DNA from: Candidatus Aminicenantota bacterium | GTDB lineage: Bacteria > Acidobacteriota > Aminicenantia > Aminicenantales > Aminicenantaceae | Direction: 5' to 3' | DNA: 6,128 bases | NCBI GenBank assembly: GCA_030620655.1 | Contig: JAUXEH010000181.1 | Span: 1 to 6,128 of the forward strand | Shown: in pieces, positions 1 through 4,128 of the stretch | How the letters are laid out: the number at the start of each line of letters is the position of its first letter | Numbering within the stretch: position 1 is the stretch's first letter | Position numbers and translations under genes: made by a program | Notes under the pieces: model-generated | The model's database searches: none | The model's input: the letters and a program-made list of their open reading frames with translations, nothing else | What the model was told of the DNA's origin: nothing

Positions 1-42
1 GGCCTCTTCTGGGCCCGGTACTACCTTGATACGCTGAGGTGA
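1..42 (+). CDS. C-terminal end of an upstream gene (partial)
   Basis: Frame 1 is open from the first base and ends in TGA at 40-42, reading GLFWARYYLDTLR. The aromatic and basic composition looks like a normal protein tail. The other two forward frames also stop early (35-37 and 27-29), so the choice of frame is not forced; I prefer frame 1 because its residue mix is the most protein-like. The 44-base gap to the next start would allow an operon with the CelD-like gene. Too little remains to name a family. Confidence 0.4.
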   Translation, partial: GLFWARYYLDTLR

Positions 43-86
43 GATTGCTTCGACTCCTGCGGAGTCTCGCATGAACGCCAAATGAC
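41..86. repeat. Hairpin-bearing, probably dispersed intergenic repeat
   Basis: A perfect 6-bp stem, GACTCC (52-57) with GGAGTC (61-66) around a TGC loop, extends after a small internal loop by TGC (46-48) pairing with GCA (69-71). The flanks read GAGATTGCTTCG on the left and CTCGCATGAACGCC then AAATGACATG on the right. This closely resembles the ATTGCTTCG...CTCGCAATGACG type of palindromic repeat that I recall being scattered between genes in many environmental bacterial genomes. The hairpin is seen directly; the assignment to a repeat family is from memory. Only one copy lies in the window. A rho-independent terminator is less likely because no T-run follows the stem. Confidence 0.5.
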
Positions 87-1100
87 ATGAAGATTCAGAT
101 CATAGAAGATCATGAGGAGTTTGTGGGACTGCGGGATGCCTGGGACCGGGCGCTGGCAGGCTGTTCCCGGCCCGATCTTTTCCTGACCTTTGCCTGGTTT
201 TTGACCTGGTGGGAACACCTCTCGCAAGGCCATGCGCTGAATATACTGATCCTTTCAGAGGAGGACGACTCGGAAGAGGAGGGCGGAGACCTGGGGATCG
301 CCCCCTTGATGCGCCGGGACAGCGGGCTCTATTTTCTGGCCGGCCATGAGGTCACCGATTACTGTGATTTCCTCTTCCCCCGGGGACGGGAGGGAGTGTT
401 CCTGGAGGCCCTGCTCGAGCATCTGGCCCGGCCCTCCTCCGGGGTATCCCGGATGGAGCTCATAAACCTCCGCGATTCGTCTCCCACGCTGTCCCTGCTC
501 CCGGAACTGGCGTCCGCGTTCGGGTTCCGCTGCCGCCGGGAGAGGAGCGAGGAGACGCTGCTGCTCAGGCTCCCTTCAGTCTACCCGGACTACGCTGCGG
601 GACTGACACGGAAAAACCGGCACGAGCTGCGCCGCAAGGTCCGGCGTGCGGAGGCCCTGCCTCAGGCCCGCGTGCAGAGGATCAGCCGGCCGGAGGAGGT
701 GCGCTCCGCCATGGGAGATTTCATCGCCCTCCACCGGACAGGCAGCCCTGAGAAGGAGCGTTTCTGGCTGAAGCCGGGGATGCCGGAATTTTTCCAGGAG
801 GTGGGTTTCCGGCTGGCGGAACAGTGCCTGATCGAGCTGCTTTTCCTGTTGACCGAAGACAGGGTCCCGGCCGCGGCCCTCATAACCGCGCATTTCGGGA
901 AGACCGTGTATTTCTACAACGTGGCGTACGCCGGCGCCTATGCCGCGGCCAGCCCCGGGGTTTATCTTTTCGACCTGGCCATCCGGCAGGCCATCTCAGA
1001 GGGCCGGGAAACGGCCGATTTCCTGAGGGGGGGAGAGAAGTACAAGCTTGATTTCGGGGCGAAACCGCGTACAATATATAGTCTGATATTGGAAAAATAA
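87..1100 (+). CDS. CelD/BcsL-type GNAT-fold acyltransferase (Acetyltransf_6, FemAB-like)
   Basis: This 337-residue protein has the layout of the CelD/BioF2-like acetyltransferase family, relatives of the FemAB peptidyltransferases. Seen directly: an N-terminal start typical of the family (a short strand followed by a helix with an L-x-x-x-W pattern near residues 15-19), aromatic FLTFAWFLTWWEH at about 32-44, a highly basic helix TRKNRHELRRKVRRAE at about 174-189, and the family's C-terminal block SPGVYLFDLAIRQAI (289-303) followed by DFLRGGEKYKLDFG (311-324). An acidic, probably disordered loop lies at 58-68. Members are cytoplasmic and are mostly found in exopolysaccharide or cell-envelope clusters; few have a proven substrate. 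ATG 87 is the first in-frame start after a stop at 72-74. It has no clear Shine-Dalgarno sequence apart from GGAG inside the upstream hairpin. The glycosyltransferase gene follows after 30 bases, suggesting co-transcription. The substrate is unknown. Confidence 0.85.
   Translation: MKIQIIEDHEEFVGLRDAWDRALAGCSRPDLFLTFAWFLTWWEHLSQGHALNILILSEEDDSEEEGGDLGIAPLMRRDSGLYFLAGHEVTDYCDFLFPRGREGVFLEALLEHLARPSSGVSRMELINLRDSSPTLSLLPELASAFGFRCRRERSEETLLLRLPSVYPDYAAGLTRKNRHELRRKVRRAEALPQARVQRISRPEEVRSAMGDFIALHRTGSPEKERFWLKPGMPEFFQEVGFRLAEQCLIELLFLLTEDRVPAAALITAHFGKTVYFYNVAYAGAYAAASPGVYLFDLAIRQAISEGRETADFLRGGEKYKLDFGAKPRTIYSLILEK
1048..1075 (+). promoter_or_regulatory. Possible sigma-70-like promoter for the glycosyltransferase gene
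   Basis: TTGATT (1048-1053) and TACAAT (1070-1075) are separated by 16 bases, near the 3' end of the CelD-like gene. The predicted start is near 1082, giving a leader of about 49 bases. The surrounding AT-rich run (TACAATATATAG) stands out against GC-rich coding DNA. The same TACAAT -10 sequence appears in the divergent promoter at 3090-3119. It may be a chance match inside a coding region, and read-through from upstream would also serve this gene. Confidence 0.25.
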
Positions 1101-1130
1101 AAAAATCCGACGCGTGACACCAGAAATACC

Positions 1131-2411
1131 ATGAAGATCTGTCTGCTCAGCTATCACTGCTGCCCGTTCTCCCTGATCGGGGGCGACGGCGTGGGCGGCA
1201 TGAACGTCTACATCAAGGAGCTGAGCGCGGCCCTGGCGGAGTTCCCCGATGTCCGGATCGACATCTTTACACGGCGGCAGAGCCCGGCCAGGAAGCGCAT
1301 CAAGGTCGTGTCCCCTCGTCTGCGCGTGATCCACCTCAAGAGCGGGCCGGTAAAGTCACTGGACCGGAGGGAGCTGTATGAATATCTCCCGGAGTTTATC
1401 GAGAACCTGGTGGAGTTCATCCTGGCGGAAAAAGAGCCCTATGACCTGGTCTATTCCCACTACTGGCTGTCCGGCCTGGCGGGGGAGTGGATCAAATACC
1501 GCTTCGACCTGCCCCTGGTGCACACCTTTCACACGCTGGCATTCTTGAAAAAGCAGGTCCTGGAGGGCGGGGAGCACGAGTACCGGAACACGGCAGAGCG
1601 GCATCTAGCCCGCGTGGCGGACAGGGTCATCTCGTCCTCGCGGGAGGAAAAAGGCAGCCTGACCAGGGAGTTCGGGATCTCCGCGGGCAAGCTCGGTGTG
1701 ATCTACCCCGGCGTGAACAAAGCCCTCTTCTGCCCGGTCCCCGGGGAGGAGCTGCCCTCGTGCACGGAATCCGAGGCCTGCCTGCTCTACGTGGGCCGGA
1801 TCGAGCCGGTCAAGGGGCTCATGGACATCGCTGCCGCCATGGGGGTCCTCAAGGACAGGGCGCCGGAGCTTTTTGCGCGGCTTTGCCTCAAGGTGATCGG
1901 GGGAGGCCACCTGGGGCAGGAGGACTTCCGCGCCAACGGGGAGATCGCGCGCATCCGGGAGTCACTCGGCGCGCAGGGCCTGGAAAGCAAGGTGCAGTTC
2001 CTGGGGTCCATGCCCCAGGAAGAGCTGAAGCGTTTCTATTCCGCGGCCGAGGCCCTGGTGGTCCCGTCCCTGTACGAATCCTTTGGGCTGGTGGTGGTGG
2101 AAGCCCTGGCCTGCGGCACGCCGGTGCTGGTGTCCAAGATCGGCAAGATGCAGAGCATCGTAAAGGACGGCTGCACCGGGTTTTCCTTCCGCCCCAACGA
2201 CCCGGCCTCGCTGGCCGCCTGCCTGCAGTATTTCTTCGCGCACAAGGACAGCCTGTGGTCCCCGGAAAGGATCCGCTCAGACGTGACCGAGCGGTTTTCC
2301 TGGGACCGGACAGCGGGGCAGACCTTTCGGGTGATGGAGGGGCTGGTGAAGAATCACGTGAAGGGGGCTACCACCAGACTTCCGCGCGGTGGAACCCTTC
2401 GGCCAGCTTGA
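1131..2411 (+). CDS. Family 4 glycosyltransferase, MshA-like (GT-B fold)
   Basis: This 426-residue cytoplasmic retaining glycosyltransferase probably moves a sugar from a nucleotide donor to a small acceptor. Seen directly: the N-terminal donor/acceptor loop GGDGVGGMNVYIKEL (17-31), SHYWLSG (109-115), PLVHTFHTLA (128-137), the C-terminal-domain strand LLYVGRIEPVKG (218-229), and the EX7E motif YESFGLVVVEALACGTP with E316 and E324. GGMNVY, SHYWLSG and HTxHTL together are the signature of the MshA/sucrose-synthase-like branch, and differ from the GGSGVV loop of BshA. The MshA reaction is UDP-GlcNAc plus 1L-inositol 1-phosphate. Its phosphate-binding residues, as I recall them, have counterparts here (R79, Y111, T135, R152). 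Length is normal. The start fits the first beta strand (MKICLLS) but lacks a visible Shine-Dalgarno. The last 17 or so residues (about 410-426) are encoded in DNA shared with the convergent deacetylase gene. Uncharacterised relatives with SHYWLSG are common, so the acceptor remains an inference. Confidence 0.85.
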   Translation: MKICLLSYHCCPFSLIGGDGVGGMNVYIKELSAALAEFPDVRIDIFTRRQSPARKRIKVVSPRLRVIHLKSGPVKSLDRRELYEYLPEFIENLVEFILAEKEPYDLVYSHYWLSGLAGEWIKYRFDLPLVHTFHTLAFLKKQVLEGGEHEYRNTAERHLARVADRVISSSREEKGSLTREFGISAGKLGVIYPGVNKALFCPVPGEELPSCTESEACLLYVGRIEPVKGLMDIAAAMGVLKDRAPELFARLCLKVIGGGHLGQEDFRANGEIARIRESLGAQGLESKVQFLGSMPQEELKRFYSAAEALVVPSLYESFGLVVVEALACGTPVLVSKIGKMQSIVKDGCTGFSFRPNDPASLAACLQYFFAHKDSLWSPERIRSDVTERFSWDRTAGQTFRVMEGLVKNHVKGATTRLPRGGTLRPA

Positions 2412-3072
2412 AATCCAAGCCTTCGGCCATGTCCTGGGCCCGTTGGCAGAGCCACTTTTCCATCTCCGAGGAGAACGGTTCCTTGATCTGGCTTTTGTGA
2501 CAGCGCAGGGCCCGGACCTTGAGCTCGAAGGTGTCGGTGATGTCGGAGCGGAAGTTGATGGCAGAATCGTCGGCAGCCCAGAGCCAGACCTCGGGGACCT
2601 TGTGGGGGGCGAGCCCTTCTTCGATCAGGTCGGGATAGGCATGGCGGTCGCGGGCATAGGGGAAGACCGCGTCCAGCACGACGCGCCCTGTGATGCGGTG
2701 GTCGCGGTGCCAGATGTAGCGGCGGTAGGGATCCGAGGTGATGACGAGCTGCGGGCGGAAGAGACGGATCTGGCGGACGATGTCTTTGCGCAGGTCCGGG
2801 GTGTCGTCGATGCCCTGGTCGGGATACCCGAGGAAGACCACCTCGCGCACTCCCACGATCCGGGCGGCATCCCGCTGCTCTTTTTCCCTGACCCGGACCA
2901 GTTCTGCGGGGTCGAGATCGGGGTCGTCGGTGCCCTTGTCTCCGTTGGTGACCACCACGTAGACGGCGGTCTTTCCCTGGCGGACCATCTTGGCTACGGA
3001 ACCTGCGGCACCGAACTCGGCGTCATCGGGGTGGGGTGTTATGACCAGGATATCGGCGGGCTGTCTTTCCAT
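2368..3072 (-). CDS. PIG-L/LmbE family zinc de-N-acetylase, BshB1/MshB-like
   Basis: A 234-residue metal-dependent deacetylase. Family members remove the acetyl group from GlcNAc-linked small molecules such as GlcNAc-inositol (MshB), GlcNAc-malate (BshB) or GlcNAc-phosphatidylinositol (PIG-L). Seen directly: TPHPDDAEFGAAGS (12-25), supplying zinc ligands H14 and D17 and the catalytic base D16; VTNGDKGTDDPDL (41-53); FLGYPDQGIDDTP (80-92); TSDPYRRYIWHRDHRITG (112-129), with H125 the likely third zinc ligand; and a C-terminal CHKSQI (191-196). The length and PDDAE wording fit BshB1-type proteins better than the roughly 300-residue MshB with its PDDE. I chose ATG at 3072 because it sits immediately before the first strand (ADILVITPHPDD). 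The open frame continues far upstream but only as the antisense of the neighbouring gene. The gene is transcribed divergently from the tandem-GNAT gene and its 3' end overlaps the glycosyltransferase by 44 bp. Physiological substrate unknown. Confidence 0.9.
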   Translation of the reverse strand: MERQPADILVITPHPDDAEFGAAGSVAKMVRQGKTAVYVVVTNGDKGTDDPDLDPAELVRVREKEQRDAARIVGVREVVFLGYPDQGIDDTPDLRKDIVRQIRLFRPQLVITSDPYRRYIWHRDHRITGRVVLDAVFPYARDRHAYPDLIEEGLAPHKVPEVWLWAADDSAINFRSDITDTFELKVRALRCHKSQIKEPFSSEMEKWLCQRAQDMAEGLDFKLAEGFHRAEVWW

Positions 3073-3089
3073 GGGTCGTCTCTCGGAGA

Positions 3090-3118
3090 ATTGTAATATA
3101 TATCGTGCTCTGATACAA
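3090..3118 (-). promoter_or_regulatory. Predicted sigma-70-like promoter of the deacetylase gene
   Basis: On the minus strand, TTGTAT (3118-3113) and TACAAT (3095-3090) are separated by exactly 17 bases. The predicted start is near 3083, leaving a leader of about 11 bases before the ATG at 3072, with no good Shine-Dalgarno. The elements occupy the same bases as the promoter on the opposite strand, with the -35 and -10 positions exchanged. Confidence 0.5.
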
Positions 3119-3119
3119 T
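3091..3119 (+). promoter_or_regulatory. Predicted sigma-70-like promoter of the tandem-GNAT gene
   Basis: TTGTAA (3091-3096) and TACAAT (3114-3119) are separated by 17 bases, with TG at 3111-3112 giving an extended -10. The predicted start is near 3126, only about 7 bases before the ATG at 3133, so the message would be almost leaderless. The AT-rich block is an abrupt break in otherwise GC-rich DNA, supporting a regulatory role. Confidence 0.55.
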
Positions 3120-3132
3120 CCGGTATCCGCGA

Positions 3133-4056
3133 ATGTTCAGTACAAGAAACTACACCCGATCTGATCTCGAAAAGCTGAGGGAGCTGTATGTGCGGGCCGG
3201 TGACAACAGCCTGTGGGGCCCCGTAGCCGGAGGCAGGCAGTTCGACCTGCTCCTGCAGCGGCCCCAGTACAGCCCCGAGGCCGACCTCTTCGTGGCCGAG
3301 AGCCGGGGCGAGCGCCTGGCCGCCTATGCGGATGTGATGCGGGAGGTGCGCATCGGCCGGGTGGTGATGGATCTCTATGTGCAGCCCCAGTTCCGGCGCA
3401 AGGGGCTGGGGCGCCGCCTGGTCGAGGGTGTGTGTGTGCGTGCCTCTTCGTTGGGGGCCCAGAGGGTCCATGCCTTTGTGGATGAGACCAACAGGGGGGG
3501 GCGTGAATTCCTGAGCCGGGCCGGGTTCGAGCCTGTCCGCCGGTCCCTGGTCCTCGAGCGCGGAGGGGGCGCACAGGCGGGAGAGACGGAAGTGGATTTC
3601 GGGGGCATCTCTTTGGGGCGGTTCCGGGATGGGGATGAACAGCAGCTGGCGGACATCCAGAACCGTTCCTTTGAGGGCAGCTGGGGATTCTGTCCCAACA
3701 CGGCCGACGAGATCGGTTTCTACCTGGCTATGACCATGACACACATGCAGGATGTCCTGGTGCTGCGGGACGGCGACGAGGTCGTGGGCTATCTGTGGCC
3801 TCAGATACTGGAAAGAAGCGGCGAGGAGGGGGGAGCGCACGGCTGGATCCACATGGTGGGGGTAAGGCCGGATTACCGTGGACGCAGGCTGGGGAAGAGG
3901 CTGGTGGAGGTGGGGCTGCGTGGTTTCAGTGAGAGAGGCGTAGAGTCCGTGGAGCTGACCGTGGACGCGGAAAACACGCAGGCCGTGACCCTGTATGAGT
4001 CTTTGGGATTCGCGACCAAGGCCACGAAGATCTGGTACGAGCGCCAACTGCCGTAG
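3133..4056 (+). CDS. Tandem GNAT N-acetyltransferase, MshD (mycothiol synthase)-like
   Basis: A 307-residue cytoplasmic protein with two GNAT domains in a row. Domain 1 (about 1-142) has the beta4/P-loop region VVMDLYVQPQFRRKGLGRRL (77-96) and ends in FLSRAGFEPV (126-135). Domain 2 (about 155-307) has HGWIHMVGVRPDYRGRRLGK (236-255), ELTVDAENTQAV (274-285) and the classic ending TLYESLGFATKATKIWYER (286-304). Tandem GNAT layout, a length close to the roughly 315 residues of MshD, IQNRSFEGSWGF (175-186) and the VDAEN...LYESLGF ending match mycothiol synthase, which acetylates the cysteine amine of Cys-GlcN-Ins with acetyl-CoA. Oddity: the second P-loop has Arg252 where the Q/RxxGxG/A motif normally has glycine, while the first P-loop is canonical. 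No Shine-Dalgarno precedes ATG 3133; an in-frame TAA at 3094-3096 with no other start after it supports this start. It could instead be a general amine or protein acetyltransferase. Confidence 0.85.
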   Translation: MFSTRNYTRSDLEKLRELYVRAGDNSLWGPVAGGRQFDLLLQRPQYSPEADLFVAESRGERLAAYADVMREVRIGRVVMDLYVQPQFRRKGLGRRLVEGVCVRASSLGAQRVHAFVDETNRGGREFLSRAGFEPVRRSLVLERGGGAQAGETEVDFGGISLGRFRDGDEQQLADIQNRSFEGSWGFCPNTADEIGFYLAMTMTHMQDVLVLRDGDEVVGYLWPQILERSGEEGGAHGWIHMVGVRPDYRGRRLGKRLVEVGLRGFSERGVESVELTVDAENTQAVTLYESLGFATKATKIWYERQLP

Positions 4057-4067
4057 CCGCCCGGGTG

Positions 4068-4096
4068 TTTACGTTGGTTTTGAATTATGTTATGTA
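4068..4096 (+). promoter_or_regulatory. Predicted sigma-70-like promoter of the transketolase gene
   Basis: TTTACG (4068-4073) and TATGTA (4091-4096) are separated by 17 bases in an AT-rich patch between the GNAT stop (4054-4056) and the transketolase start. The predicted start near 4103 gives a leader of about 26 bases that keeps the ribosome binding site. This suggests the transketolase can be expressed independently of the upstream genes. Confidence 0.4.
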
Positions 4097-4110
4097 ATGC
4101 TCGCTTGTGA

Positions 4111-4119
4111 AGGGAGGAG
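4111..4119 (+). promoter_or_regulatory. Strong Shine-Dalgarno of the transketolase gene
   Basis: AGGGAGGAG ends 9 bases before ATG 4129 and is a near-ideal match to the 16S rRNA 3' end. It fixes the start codon. It also contrasts with the four other complete genes here, none of which has a clear Shine-Dalgarno. Confidence 0.8.
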
Positions 4120-4128
4120 TTTATTGCC

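Noticed and set aside
1096..1107. A-rich run AAATAAAAAAAT after the CelD-like gene as a terminator
   Set aside because: No GC-rich hairpin precedes it on either strand and the next gene starts 30 bases later, so co-transcription is more likely.
1487..2500. A 337-codon frame overlapping the glycosyltransferase in +1 phase
   Set aside because: Low-complexity Gly/Arg/Pro-rich translation with no motifs, while the overlapping frame carries intact GT4 motifs throughout.
2389..3096. A 235-codon plus-strand frame antisense to the deacetylase
   Set aside because: It has no domain motifs; its Gly/Val/Asp-rich repeats mirror the third-position bias of the real gene on the other strand.
2368..4047. 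A 559-codon open frame on the minus strand covering the deacetylase and the whole tandem-GNAT gene
   Set aside because: Only the part after ATG 3072 has a recognisable fold. The upstream part is the antisense of the GNAT gene, rich in Pro, His and Gln as expected for a GC-rich shadow frame, and it crosses the promoter region.
3133..4056. Two separate acetyltransferase genes joined by an assembly or frameshift error
   Set aside because: The frame is continuous with normal codon use through the linker (about residues 142-160), and the tandem GNAT layout and length are those of an established family.
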